Origin: Solen grandis
Lineage: Eukaryota; Mollusca; Bivalvia; Adapedonta; Solenidae
DNA length: 64,000 nucleotides
Reading direction: 5' to 3'
NCBI GenBank assembly: GCA_021229015.1
Contig: CM037788.1
Span: 56,603,525 to 56,667,524 of the forward strand
Shown here: positions 11,212 through 23,342 of the stretch, one piece after another
Numbering within the stretch: the first letter of the stretch is position 1
Layout: every line of letters starts with the position of its first letter
The notes under the pieces: generated by a model
What the model was told of the DNA's origin: nothing
Databases searched by the model: none
What the model saw: only the letters and a program-made list of their open reading frames with translations
Made by a program: the position numbers and the translations under genes

Positions 11212-11466
11212 ATGGGACCGGCCGTGTGGTTAGTGTGTCCGACCCGGAATCGGGGTGCCTTGAGTTTGATCCCCGGTCGCGAAATACCAAAATCGTAAAA
11301 TGGTATTGGTATAGCTTCCTTGCTTGGTGCTCAGCATACAAGCCTTTAAGGTAATTCCGTGACTGGTTGTTCCTATGTCGGGATAATGGGACAGGTGTGG
11401 TATCATGCCACATGTCTACGGCGTGATTCTGCAGAGTGGCTGCACTAACACACAAACAACCAAACA
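11212..11466 (+). mobile_element. tRNA-derived SINE, family B
   Basis: The tRNA-like head contains GGCCGTGTGGTTAG (box A) and GAGTTTGATCCCCGG (box B). The body contains CTCAGCATA, TGTCTACGGCGTGATTCTGC and an ACAAAC-type tail. The body matches the copies at 26279 and 52931. The open frames overlapping it are artefacts. Confidence 0.8.
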
Positions 11467-12054
11467 CGAGAGTGTTGAAATTGGACTTTACAGAGCTCGA
11501 ATCGGGTGTTATCTCATGCCAAAATAGGTGAACAAGTGAAAAAAGGGGAATGTATTCTTGTCACCAAACGTAGTAGTCTTCAGAGGTTGAAAGAAGCGTG
11601 GTCAATGTCGATTGTGACATGTGGAGATGTACAAACTTGATCTTGGACCTAAGGGGTCGCAGAGATGTACTTTCCTTTGCTCATATAGCGGTCAGTCATG
11701 ACCGTGGGGGACTCGTTTTAGCCCTACCAGGAATCAGGGCGTAGAGCTCGATTGACCCGACCTTTTTTACGCGATATGAGTCATAAAAATAAAAGATTTT
11801 AAAGATCTTTCATACTCTTGTACATGTAGTCCATATCATTACGTTTCGGTCTGAGATTTGCAACTGAAATTGAATAAACTCAATTAAAATTGTGTAAAAA
11901 TTTGCTTGGTTTAAAGGAAAACTGATATAAACAAATTATCAATTAAATAATTTAAACTTTAATCATACATGCAATAAAACAGTTATATAGTACACTTTCT
12001 TGCAGGTTATTGTGTGGTACCAGCTTATGTAGAAGAATCTTAGGGATTGCCTTG

Positions 12055-12350
12055 AAATGTAGGCAAGACATACTCTATTTTCATATATTTTACGTGTGCT
12101 GGATGCTTGAGGATTATCATTGTAAATTTCATCAACACATACTCTATTTTCATATATCTTACGGGGTGTAATGCTACTGTAAATTTTATCAAAAACATAC
12201 ACTAATATCACATATTTTACCGGTTTGGTATGCTCGAATATTTCCACCAAAACATTCACTGTCAACAAGATATTTGTCAGTTGTGGGGCTCGATGAATGA
12301 TACAGTTATTTTCATCAAATCATATACATTCATGATTCATATATTTGTGG
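12055..12350. repeat. Diverged minisatellite, about 65-bp unit, about 4 copies
   Basis: Units share ACATACTCTATTTTCATATA, then a TTTTACG or CTTACGG block and a TGTAAATTT[CT]ATCA block. They occur near 12068, 12135, 12195 and, more weakly, 12300. The minus-strand open frame at 11963-12268 is a by-product of this repetition. Confidence 0.6.
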
Positions 12351-13768
12351 GGTTTTTTTAAATAAAAGAGGACTGTTTTATTAAAATGATTTTACACCAA
12401 ATTATAGTTTATATTTATTATATGTTAATACATTTGGTATCAATACATTTTCTCCTAGCATGTTTCTCTACACTTCCATGGTTTATTTAATGAATTTGAT
12501 ACGCTTGAGTCTAAAATTTTACTCATTCGTACTTAAATACCAAACTGATAAGGCCGATTGTAGGATATTTTTACAGTATATACAACGTATATTGACACCG
12601 GTCACTTGGTGTGGGTATTGAAATAATGCACTCTGAAAAAAAAAAAAAAAAAAAAACTAGTGTAAGTCACACAAACCCTCCGATTCCATTACGTAAGTAT
12701 TATTATCTTCACGATTAATCCCATTAATTGGAATAGAATTTTCTGAATTAAAAAAAAAAAAATTATACAGTATTTAGATACTTCGAGGTAGCTGTGTCGG
12801 TTAAATGTGTTTAGGCCTACATGTGTATTCCGACAATAATGAAAAATATGTGTGTCTGCACTACTGCAGCAGGATGCCTTTCATTTTGTAAAAAGAAATA
12901 TGATCTAAAATGCATAAGAACTCATGAAACCTATTTATTATCTATGTTGTGTAACTTTGGAATACATTGAGATATATGGAAGGGGAGGTAACAAACACGA
13001 AATTATGCGTGTACACCTAAATAATTGATATTTTATATTAATATATTCATTAAAAACAAATATTAATACATTAAAACGCTAAAATATTAAACCTTTTTTT
13101 GTCTCTTGTTTAATTTTTTTTGGACACCCCTCCCGTACCCACCCCACCGCACATTTGCAACATGCCTTCTGAAAATCCTGGGGAAAGCCTTGAGTCCTTT
13201 AAGCTAAAGGCAATATAAAATTCCTAATGTAAGGAAATTAGAATAGACTATTAAAAATATACATAATAATATCATTTCATAATTATTCATATATTTATAG
13301 ATTTTTTTTTTTTTTTTTGGATTGGAACCTACTGTATGAAATATGTGTAATGACATGATTAAATTGTATGTGTATTATTTCAACTCACAGTCACAAAGGT
13401 GATTTCCACACACACCAAAAAAATAATGAATCACCTTCATCGGAATATAGCCTAGAAGAAAATTGTATAATCAAGCAAGCTGGGTGGGTAAGGGAGACTT
13501 GTTCTCACTTTGATGAATGCTAATACTTTATTCCGGAATTCAGGTTAAATGGAGAACCTACGCCATCACAAATATAATGGTTAAGGAGTGTAATTGAAGT
13601 CAGACGTTTAACCCGTCGCAACAAATTTTTACTTGTCGCAATGTTTTGAACAGTACATTTTTTTGTAACAAATTAGAAGTTTTGATTTTGTTGGCCGTTA
13701 ATTAAAAGTTAACGCATATATATCTTTCTGGAGAAAAAGGATAATAAAACATTTGTTTATTCCATCTT

Positions 13769-13817
13769 GAACCCGCGTCGGTGAATTTATGGAACGTCGG
13801 TTTTTTCCATAAACTTT
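13769..13817 (+). repeat. 49-bp block, exact inverted match at 31900-31948
   Basis: Starts GAACCCGCGTCGGTG and ends TTCCATAAACTTT. All 49 bases equal the reverse complement of 31900-31948. The match stops sharply on both sides. Both sites sit beside CCGATNGAA-type motifs, which suggests two copies of one old repeat with a conserved core. Confidence 0.85.
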
Positions 13818-14895
13818 AAGCGACACTAATGCCTATACACTATTAACCCATATATATTCTGAAAGAACATAGTTTCCAGTTTCCAAAAATAGTATCTTCA
13901 AGAAAATCCATCCATAAATAAAAAAGATACAGCAATTTAAAAATCAACATCTCCGATCAGAATTCGCTCCGACAACGAAAAGATCAATCGGTACCTACAG
14001 TTCGTTGTCGGAAATTTCCGATCGAATTCCAACAGTCCGACCGGAGAAAAACGATCGTTTTTTCTCAATGCCTGCTTTATTTTTCAGAAACATTGGGTGG
14101 TTGTTTATTGTTATCACCTGAACTTAGAATGCAAAATAATTATTGATTTTGATGACAATGATGACGTTATTTGCGTGAATTTATTCGTGTGATTAATTAT
14201 AGTGTAATTGGGGTAAAAACAAAAACAGAGGTAGAGCGTCTACCGATACTGAAGTAACATACTGTTTTTAATGGAAAATAACTAAACATTTTCTTATTTT
14301 TGACTTAAACAGTAACCTATTATTACTTTTTAATGTATCTCACTGCCTCTCCTTTTCTCTCTCCCCACTTTTTCTCTTCCTCTGTTTTGTTGCATATAAA
14401 ATAATGTATATATAAAGTAGGAAAATCTATTGATTTTCCCCGATCACTTTTCTCCAATCGGAGAAAAACAATCAATTTTTTTTCTCAGTAGACCTTTAAC
14501 TGATGTTATTTTTCATACGCAAGACATTACTTAATGCATCTCTCTCTCTCTCTCTCTGTTTTGTTATGAAAATATTCGCACGGCCACCTTTTTTTTTCTT
14601 TCTTTCTATCTCTTGAAATTCAGTCTTGTTTCTCTCTCTCCCTCTCTATCTGCAAGAGCATTTGCGGAATTTATCCATAAATACATCAGTTATTGTTTGT
14701 TAGATTCAAAACAGTAATGTTATTGTTTCTTTTGTAATTTAGTTGTCTAGATCTACATCTACTTATTTATTTATCTTACTCTCCATATTTTAGTCTACAA
14801 GTGTTACCAAATTCCGATTTAGATGACTCTCATGCTTTTGAGTCCATTTCTTATCTATAGATTTCTTTTGCTGATTGTTTACTAGAGCTTGTCAA

Positions 14896-15725
14896 GAATG
14901 AAACCTACTTGTCACAGGGTGAAAAAAGTGCAGCCTGACTGAGACTCAAACACGGAGCCTTCACTTACCAACTGAGCTACCAGTGGTGGAAGCTTACACA
15001 TGATTCTCATCTATTGTGAGTTAATCAGTTATTGGTACCGTGACATACTTTCCCACCAAACTGGAATTTGTCCTTGAATTTCCAAATGGATCCAGAGAAC
15101 CTCACAGCACTTAACCCATTACTCAAATTGTGTTCCAAATGTCACAGGTTGAGAAAAATGTGCAGCCTGACTGAGACTCTTTACTGGGACCTTTCCCAGG
15201 CGACCGTAGTATCAGATGAGCTTCCTGGCCTCATAGACATGATTTTCTTCTATTGTGAGTTATTGCTAATGATTCAAATGAGATGTAGCAGACCACACCA
15301 GTATTTGAAACTGAGGTCCTTGATCAAAGGGATGGGTAAGCTACAGGACCACATACAGAAATCTACCATAGATAAATGTACCTCCTGCCTGGGAACTGAA
15401 CACGGGGCCTTACCCTTAAAAGGTAATTACCTGTACTGACTGAACTACCTGATCGTTTACACACAGTGTAATGATTTCTTCCCTTTTGTGAGTTATTGGG
15501 TACCATGTCATACTCCCTGCCAAACTGAACAAGATGAATATGATCTCTGATCACATGCAGCCCGGTGATGTTGGGCTTCATATGTCACAAGTTAAGAAAA
15601 ATGTGCAGTCTGACCAAGACATGAACCCAGAACCTTTGGATATCAGAAATGCTTTACCAACAGAGCTACCCAGCCACTTATGCATAGTTTTCTCCTATTA
15701 TGAGTTATTTGTGCCAAGACAAAGA
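14896..15725 (-). repeat. Tandem array of a tRNA-like repeat, about 225-bp unit, 4 units
   Basis: Conserved blocks are a GTCACA[GA]G segment leading to AAAATGTGCAGCCTGACTGA and a TTCT[AT]TTGTGAGTTATTG segment. The first recurs near 14912, 15140 and 15585; the expected copy near 15363 has lost it. On the minus strand each unit has a tRNA-like head, for example GGTAGCTCTGTTGGTAAAGC followed by GGTTCTGGGTTCATGTC. It appears to be a SINE multiplied in tandem. A related single copy lies at 28219-28356. The 123-residue open frame at 15068-15439 is inside this array and is not a gene. Confidence 0.65.
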
Positions 15726-15893
15726 GTTACTTATATGAGTAGGCTATAGATTCTCCCTGAATTCAGAGGACAATGCGGACTTTAATAATATCCAATTCGA
15801 CATGATTGCATGGGAAATAGAATGCTGGTTTTCCACATGCGCAGATCTAGAGGGCAGAGGGGGTGGGGACTGGGGGTCCAGACAGACCCTGTG

Positions 15894-16161
15894 GGGCCTC
15901 CTTGGCCGAGAGGGTAAAGTCGCTGACTTTAACACTCACTCAGCCCCTCACCGCATGGCTTCGAATCCTGGCAGGGTCAATCGGATTTTCATGTGAGGAA
16001 GCCTTCCAGCTGGCTTGCGGTAGGTCGGTGGTTCTACCCGGATGCCTCTGTGCATTCGGGGTCTTCCTCCACCTGTAATAAGCTGGACGTCGCTATATGA
16101 CTGAAATACTGTCAAAGTGATGGTAAACTCAAATAGTCAGTCAGTCAGCCAGCCAGACAGA
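15894..16161 (+). mobile_element. tRNA-derived SINE, family A, full-length
   Basis: Box A-like TTGGCCGAGAGGG and box B-like GGCTTCGAATCCTGG. The body includes GAAGCCTTCCAGCTGGCTTG and CTGGACGTCGCTATATGACT. The tail is a simple repeat of AGTC/AGCC units (16136-16161). Confidence 0.85.
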
Positions 16162-17079
16162 CCCCTCATGAGAATTAGCTATTATGCATAAAAGAATGAG
16201 AGACATGACCCCATTGGACCTGGTAATTATTGCCCCCCCCCCCCCCCACAATGAGACAAATTGCTGAATCCGTGCATGTTCCAGGTAACACTTCAGTGGA
16301 TATTATCAATCTCAGATTGACAGTATGTGCTATCACTCTCCTGGGATATGATATTTATATAGTGTACCAGAGCAGGATTTGAACCCAAGATCCCTGGCTT
16401 ATAAGGGGTTGAGCTAACAGACTGTTCACACAAATCTCTTTCTAATAATGGTTACCAGTACTTAAATATTTAGGCCTTTATATATGCCTTTGCATATTTT
16501 GAATTTCCTCAGGCCAGAATTCATAGAACAGCACAAATTACTATGTTCTTGACAAACCCAAGGATGATATATTTGAGAGAAATACTCTAACCACTTGGCC
16601 ACTGCAGCCGGTTTCTCTTCTTTATTGCTCTGTATATATAAGACAGTTCACCAATATCATGCAACTTATCTAATGGCATTACATCACAGACATGTTTGTA
16701 TCATGTGATGTTGACAATATGAATTTCAGACATGATGAAATTTCCCTGATTGAGATTACTTTAATGACATATTAACTTTAGACTTCACATACACTGTATT
16801 TGTTAAAAAGAACTTTATATAAAATTTATAGACTGATTGATGGATTTGTAAATTCAGAGAGTATTGTGCATGTGCACCCCAAACACTCTAAGGGTAAATC
16901 TAAATGTTTTGTGCCCATAAAGACCTTGTGCACTAGAAAAAGTTCCAACAGACAGCAGATCTTTGAAAAAAAAATGTTTAAAAAGTGCTTTTGCAAGTTA
17001 TATGGAATGATATAATACTGTTAATTAATACCTGTCCAGACTGCTTGCAAATGTTTAATATTTTTAAGGTCTGTCTTAG
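16162..17079. other. Noncoding stretch
   Basis: A C-homopolymer lies at about 16231-16247. A tRNA-like minus-strand fragment near 16360-16430 (GGATTTGAACCCAAGATCC) is probably a decayed SINE head. No gene seen. Confidence 0.45.
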
Positions 17080-17295
17080 TGCACCTGTCAATATTTTGCC
17101 CCAGGAGGGGTATAGGCTAACCTGACAGGGGAACTTGACTTTTTTTCTTTCATCACCAAAGGGCAATAGAAATTTGTCAAATGGATATGCTTTGCAGTTT
17201 GCACAGGATTCTGGCCTGTTGAGAACATTCTTCTGTCAAAAGTCCCATGTATGCCCCCTCCCCACAAACCCTGGGGCAAAATATTGATAGGTGCA
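17080..17295. mobile_element. 216-bp MITE with 26-bp terminal inverted repeats
   Basis: The left end begins TGCACCTGTCAATATTTTGC and the right end is its reverse complement over 26 bases with one mismatch (17270-17295). Just inside are GGAGGGG and CCCCTCCCC. No coding capacity. Confidence 0.8.
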
Positions 17296-18843
17296 TTGGA
17301 AACTCTGAATTCCAAGAGTTACATAATTACTTTAAAGCAGCATAACACAGGCCTATGTCATAGTCCAATAGCAATATGTTTGATACTAAATGTTTTTTGG
17401 GAAAAAATGTTCAGCAGCCATGGGAGTCAAACACAAGACCCCTGGTATACTCTAGGAATTTTCAGTGAATTGTACTGTGACACTATATTCATATTATAAA
17501 TCCTCCTTCAGCAACAGATTCAAAGAAATTGCAACATGAATTCTTTCTTTTTTTGGTTAATTTTTGGAAAAACCTGACTGAAAAGTGAATCTTTTATAAT
17601 TGTGCATACTTATATACTGTAGTTTATAGTTTTATGCAACTTGGTTCTCATTTTTGTCAGGCACTTCTGTAGAATATTCATTGAGTTTGTGCTATGGCTA
17701 TTCCATTTTATAAATGTTTTGGTTCTTGCAGTTTCAGATGTATAGTGAAGCAAACTGTGCTTGACAAATTGGTGAATTTTCTTTGTTTTATGAAATGATT
17801 TGTTGTGGTATGTATTCATGATCAAAGACTGGTTACTTTCAAGGCATTGTTTACATACCATTTTTACTATTGTGATGCAACATCTTTAATTTTTGCCTCA
17901 GATGCATAGGTAAACAGAGCAGGTATCTTCTGTTTGTTCATGTGCATACAACAATGTAAATCATATTCTAAAAAATATGTTTTCATAGACCATTTTAAGT
18001 TGGATAAATGAATACTTATCAAGTAAAAAAAAAAATGTAAATGAATATCTATGAGGTACATACAGCTTTAATGGAGGAGTTCCTATGACACATTTGTTAC
18101 ATGTACTTATAAACATACTTTTGATGATCTATCTCCCTCTCTATCAGGCACGCAACAAAACATACACGCAAGTTTTACTTACTCAGTTTATTGAAAACTT
18201 TTCATTTTAATGACATAACAAAGTTGAAATTATAATTTTATGACAGCTTTTGTATTATATAGGTTTCTCTCTGACTTGGAACCTTAGCAAGGTCCCTATT
18301 ACAGATATAAATTCCCTTTTTCCTCACCTTGGAAATCATTTGAAAGTGAAAAACTTTATGTTCATGTAATGTGCAGCTCCCAAAGTTGTTACATTGAAGT
18401 GTACCATTATGATTTTTGTAACGCATCGAAAGAGGGTCAGTGATTGACTTTTACCTTGTAGGACAGCCCTCTTTATGGGGAATGAGGATCATTTTAAAAT
18501 AGTAACTTGAAGAGCCAGCAACATAAAATTTTAACAATAAGCAAAGCTACCCCCCCTCGAGAAAAAAAAGTTGAGGTCATCAATCTGATTTTGGTGGCGT
18601 CGTCGGAAAAGAATTTAACCTTGGCCATAACTTCTAAACTACTAGTATTAAAGCTTCTGTCATCAAACTTCATATATACTTGTTCACTATAACAAGGGGT
18701 ATATTTCCGTAAAGGGTCATAACTCTTAAGTCCATTTTGACCAATTTATCTCCCTTTTTTTTTTTTTTTAAATGTATACAGTGAAAAACTTTAACCCTGA
18801 CCATAACTTCTAAACAAATAAACCATCTTCTCACATAATTGTT
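17296..18843. other. Noncoding stretch
   Basis: No gene seen. From about 18600 the sequence resembles the body of the Helentron-like repeats: two diverged copies of a CCATAACTTCTAAAC block at about 18626 and 18802. Confidence 0.4.
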
Positions 18844-19230
18844 GTCGAGCCCGCTTGGGGAGCTTGACATAGTCATCACAATGTCCTCTTGGTGTATGCG
18901 CATTATAGTTAATCAGGTCATCCAGATTTCTTTTTCGGGGCTGTAACTTAGACATGCTTAGCAGGATTTCCTAATAACTTGGCAGTAATATGTACCTCAA
19001 TGAGCTGAAGTGTCATGCGCAAGAATTAGGTTCCAAGCTCTGATGTCAAGGTCAAAGGTCACAGAGCTGAATTTGATTGTTCAGACATGGATCACTGGAT
19101 GTTCAAATAACTTGACAGTTATGTTAACGTCAATTAGGCAGAGTGCTGCATGCAAGAGTTAGGTCAGTAGCTCTTAGGTCAAGGTCACACTTTGAGGTCA
19201 AAGGTCATTTGCTTGTCCGGACAAAATGCA
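18844..19230 (+). mobile_element. Candidate Helentron-like element, family E (5' end and body)
   Basis: GTCGAGCCCGCTTGGGGAGC followed by TTGAC forms a hairpin like the 5' hairpins of families A-C. The body carries two exact TCAAGGTCA motifs (19045-19053 and about 19178-19186) and several more AGGTCA half-sites. I could not find a 3' end, so both extent and class are uncertain. Confidence 0.4.
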
Positions 19231-20135
19231 GATAAATGTTTGGAACCAAGGTGTTTTGAATCTTACAGTATCATGAAATCTTGACCACAAATACACACTG
19301 ACTTTTATTTTATACATTATGATGGTTGTTGTAATGTTTGTCGTAATTTAATTGACAGCATGACATTAACTAAATTTTAGGCAAAATGAGACGGTTTTAA
19401 GGTCTACAGGCCTTACTTTTTTTTTTGGACAGATTTGCATAAAATTTACACTAAAGGCACAGAATTGGTCCATCTGTACAATTGGCCCTTCTGGAGGACT
19501 GTCACTTCTGTTTCCGGAAAATCATAAATGTCATGGCCTTAAAGGCATACCTGCACAAAGCGGTGATTCATGCAAAGTTTTAGAAAATTCTCATGGATAG
19601 TTTTGATTTTCCTTCTTTGTCTATATAGAAAGTAACTGCATTGTTCACGTTTGCCTTTAAATATCTCAAAAACAATGAATTTTCTATCAAAGTACTATGG
19701 GTGTAATTTGTAGTCCTTTAAAGGATCTTTCAAATGACATTTAGATTTTGAAGATAAGGGTTAATTCAGTTGAGTTATAGCAGAAAAAAGGAAAATTATG
19801 TTACCCCAAGTAAATCTAGCTGCTTTAATCTCAAAATTGATATTTGTAGATAAGAATATATGAACATAATTTGAAGAACTATTCCTTGTTTATTTTATTT
19901 GTACATGTATTTAAATTTTAGCTTGATGCATTGCTTTGTATGTTTTGTATGTTTAAATGATCAGGTTATTATTTCAAAGTTGTTGATGGAGAAAAAGTAT
20001 TTGACATAGGCATGTTTTTGCCGTTTTGTTTGGGTTTGACTATTCATATTTCAAAATCCATCAAAGATAGATCAAACATAAAGCCATCGAAATGTTGGGA
20101 ATCTGAAGACCTTTCTAATGGTACTTAGGTTTTTT
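19231..20135. other. Noncoding stretch
   Basis: No gene. A segment near 19432-19450 (ACAGATTTGCATAAAATTT) resembles one near 23392-23410, suggesting shared decayed repeat bodies. Confidence 0.4.
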
Positions 20136-20239
20136 AGCTCACCTGAGCACTTGTGCTCGGGTGAGCTTTTGTGATCGCCTTTTGTCCGTCGTGCGTCGTG
20201 CGTCGTGCGTCGTCCGTCGTCCGTCGTCAACAATTGCTT

Positions 20240-22110
20240 GTGACCACTCTAGAGGCCACAGTTTTGGCCCAATCTTCATGAAACTTGGTCAGGATGTTTG
20301 TCTACATGATATCTCGGATGAGTTCGAAATTGGGTCATGTGGGGTCAAAAACTAGGTCACTAGGTCAAATCCTTAGAAAAACCTTGTGAACACTCTAGAG
20401 GCCACAAAGTGGCCCAATCTTCATCAAACTTAATCAGGATGTTTGTCTACATGATATCTCGGATGAGTTCGAAATTGGGTCATGTGGGGTCAAAAAGTAG
20501 GTCACCAGGTCAAATCTTAGAAAAACCTTGTGAACACTCTACAGGCCACAGTTATGGCCCAATGTTCACGAAACTTGGTCAGGATGTTTGTCTACATGAT
20601 ATCTCGGATGAGTTCGAAATTGGGTCATGTGGGGTCAAAAACTAGGTCACTAGGTCAAATCTTAGAAAAACCATGCGAACACTCTAGAGGCCACAGTTTT
20701 AGCCCAATCTTCATGAAAAATGGTCAGGGTGTTTGTCTACATGATATCTTGGATGAGTTCGAAAATGGGTAATGTGGGGTCAAAAACTAGGTCACCAGGT
20801 CAAATCTTAGAAAAACCTTGTGAACACCCTACAGGCCACAGTTTTGGCCTAATCTTCATAAATTTTGGTCAGGATGTTTGTCTACATGATATCTTGCATG
20901 AGTTTGAAATTGGGTCATGTGGGATCAAAAACTAGGTCACCAGGTCAAATCTAAGAAAAACCTTGTGAACTCTCTAGAGGCCACAGTTTTAGCCCAAATC
21001 TTCAATAGATTTTCAGGATGTTTGTCTAATGATATTTGGATGAGTTTGAAATGGTCACATGGGTCAAAAACTAGGTCACCAGGAAATCTAAAAAAACCTG
21101 TGAAACTCTAGAGGCCACAGTTTTAGCCCAATCTTCATAAAATTTGGTCAGGATATTTGTCTACATGATATCTCGGATGAGTTCGAAATTGGGTCACATG
21201 GGGTCAAAAACTAGGTCACCAGGGAAAATCTTAGAAAAACCATGTGAACACTCTAGAGGCCACAGTTTTAGCCCAATCTTCATAAATTGTCAGGATTTTG
21301 TCTACATGATATCTCGATGAGTTCGAATTGGGTCATGTGGGGTCAAAAACTAGGTCACAGGTCAAATCTTAGAAAAACCTTGTGAACACTCTACAGGCCA
21401 CAAATTTTGGCCCAATCTTCATGAAACTTAGTCAGGATGTTTGTCTACATGATATCTCAGATGAGTTCGAAATTGGGTCATGTGGGGTCAAAAACTAGGT
21501 CACCAGGTCAAATCTTAGAAAAACCTTGTGAACACTCTAGAGGCCACAGTTTTGGCCCAATCCTCAGAAACTTGGTCAGGATGTTTGTCTACATGATATC
21601 TCGGATGAGTTCGAAATTGGGTCATGTGGGGTCAAAAACTAGGTCACCAGGTCAAATCTTAGAAAAACCTTGTGAAACTATACAGGCCACAGTTATGGCC
21701 CAATGTTCACGAAACTTAATCAGGATGTTTGTCTACTTGATATCTCGGATGAGTTCGAAATTGGGTCATGTGGGGTCAAAAACTAGGTCACTAGGTCAAA
21801 TCTTAGAAAAACCTTGTGAACCCCTACAGGCCACAGTTTTGGCCAATCTTCATAAATTTTGGTCAGGATGTTTGTCTAATGATATTTGATGAGTTTGAAA
21901 TGGGTCATGTGGGATCAAAAACTAGGTCACCAGGTCAAATCTAAGAAAAACCTTGTGAACTCTCTAGAGGCCACAGTTTTAGCCCAATCTTCAATAGATT
22001 TGGTCAGGATGTTTGTCTAATTGATATATTGGATGAGTTTGAAAATGAGTCACATGAGGTCAAAAACTAGGTCACCAGGTCAAATCTAAGAAAAACCTTG
22101 TGAACACTCT
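20240..22110 (+). repeat. 145-bp minisatellite, about 14 units
   Basis: Each unit starts near TGTGAACACTCTAGAGGCCA and contains GGATGTTTGTCTACATGATA, GGGTCATGTGGGGTCAAAAA and CTAGGTCACCAGGTCAAATC. Starts fall near 20240, 20386, 20530, 20676, 20820, 20967, 21096, 21245, 21382, 21529, 21674, 21818, 21957 and 22099. Units near 20990-21370 carry many one- to three-base losses. The 60-150 residue open frames across the array are side effects of the repeat and are not genes. Confidence 0.95.
20349..22085 (+). promoter_or_regulatory. Repeated AGGTCA-nn-AGGTCA (DR2) nuclear-receptor-type sites
   Basis: Ten of about 14 minisatellite units contain an exact AGGTCA direct repeat spaced by two bases, for example 20354-20367. 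Most are preceded by AAACT or AAAGT, which fits the published Rev-Erb-type RevDR2 consensus WAWNTAGGTCANNAGGTCA. One unit (about 21350) has lost a base and has DR1 spacing. The motif is seen directly; receptor binding is not shown. Confidence 0.5.
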
Positions 22111-22322
22111 AGAGGCCAACATTTTTGTCCCTGTCTTCATTAAACTTAATATGAATGATGACTGCATGAATTCCCAGTTGAGTGCAAATTCAGGTAGGAT
22201 CAATATGTAGGTCATTTAGTCAAATGTTAGAAAAACACTTTTAGATGCCAGATTTTTTGTCATTATGCCTAACACAGCCATCTTACTCAGGTGAGCGACA
22301 CAGGGCCATCTTGGCCCTCTTG

Positions 22323-23311
22323 TTTTAAATAGGACCTAATATAAGCAAGTTACATGAAAAATAAGAATATCTGAATACTGGTTTTTCAAATGCCTCTGCA
22401 TTTGGTCCCATGCATTGTTCCAGCTTTTTTCTATTACATTGTAGTTATAATGTGCTGTTGTGATTTGTCCAAATGCCATATGCTGACTTTAAAGTTCAGG
22501 AAAAAAAAAATGTAAAAAAACTGTTTGGTAGGAAAAGAACCTTTTTTTGCATGTAAAGAGGACTGGTGGAAGTTTACAGCCTTGTAGTACACCAATTTTG
22601 AGAATTATTGAGGTTCATTTAAAAGAAGGTTCCTTGAAGATCCAGAATCATGAAATAACAAGGGGCAAGCTCTCTAGTTTCCTTTGATTACATTGATTTC
22701 CATTTTTATATGACATCATTTGACGTCAAAATTTGCATCTGCTATCAAATTATTTTGTGCTCTACAGCTTTCAATTCTAGATGGATTTTGTTCAATTTTT
22801 ACAGATAATGTATTGCAAGATGATTATGTAATGAATTTTTTAAGGTTTGCTATGGTTTGCAGAGCAGAAAGCCCTATCGTTTGTTCAGACAAATTTAGTT
22901 ATTGGTTTTCATTCCTCTTCATGTTGATGTTCAAATTTGAATGCAGTAAATTGCGTTCTTATGTAACCTCATATGACATCAGGGTTAAAATTAGCTACCA
23001 AATATTGTTCGCATTCTACAGTCATCATTTCTTCTATGTAATTTTCACAGAATGTATTCAGTACATTGTAGATGTGCACTTCCATATACGTTTTTTCCAG
23101 ACTTGGAAAGACCAGGTTCTATGGTTGATCCAAGTTTCGAACTTTTGATCTGAAAAAAGATTTAAATTATTACCAAGAAGAATTAAATTGATGCAAAGCT
23201 TCCAGATAAGCTCATATTTTTACAGGATGTGTGCCTCAACATTTTCTTTCGGTTTTGTAAAGATTGACGGCATTTGATATGGTGTGTTAGAAACTTTCAA
23301 TGGAAAATATC

Positions 23312-23342
<31 letters not shown>

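Larger units (their letters stand above)
11467..14895. other. Noncoding stretch with simple repeats
   Basis: No gene seen. It holds a diverged minisatellite (12055-12350), a poly-A run (12636-12656), poly-T and CT-rich runs (13300-13318; 14540-14660) and a block at 13769-13817 that recurs exactly, inverted, at 31900-31948. Around 13950-14070 and 14430-14480 there are repeated CGATCGG and CGGAGAAAAA motifs that look like parts of one old repeat. Confidence 0.5.
20136..22322 (+). mobile_element. Helentron-like nonautonomous element, family A, minisatellite-rich
   Basis: The 5' end is a strong hairpin: GCTCACCTGAGCAC, TT, GTGCTCGGGTGAGC (20137-20166). It is followed by GTGATCGCC and a run of CGTCGTG/CGTCGTC units (20188-20228). 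The body is a 145-bp minisatellite of about 14 units. Near the 3' end CTCAGGTGAGC repeats the 5' arm in inverted form. It is followed by a terminal hairpin GGGCCA-TCT-TGGCCC (22303-22317) and T-CTTG, then TTTT. Short subterminal inverted repeats, a 3' hairpin, an internal minisatellite and insertion next to T are features described for Helentron-derived nonautonomous elements. I assign it on that basis; no Rep/helicase is encoded. Confidence 0.7.

Noticed and set aside
15068..15439. 123-residue open frame
   Set aside because: It spans units of the tandem tRNA-like array, and the other units do not keep the frame.
21437..21889. 150-residue open frame
   Set aside because: It lies wholly within the 145-bp minisatellite. 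The frame stays open only because some adjacent units are 144 bp long.
20240..22110. CRISPR-like array
   Set aside because: Units are contiguous 145-bp repeats without unique spacers, in a eukaryotic mobile element.
22720..23148. 142-residue hydrophobic open frame
   Set aside because: No domain recognised, AT-driven composition, and parts of it recur nearby as decayed repeat.
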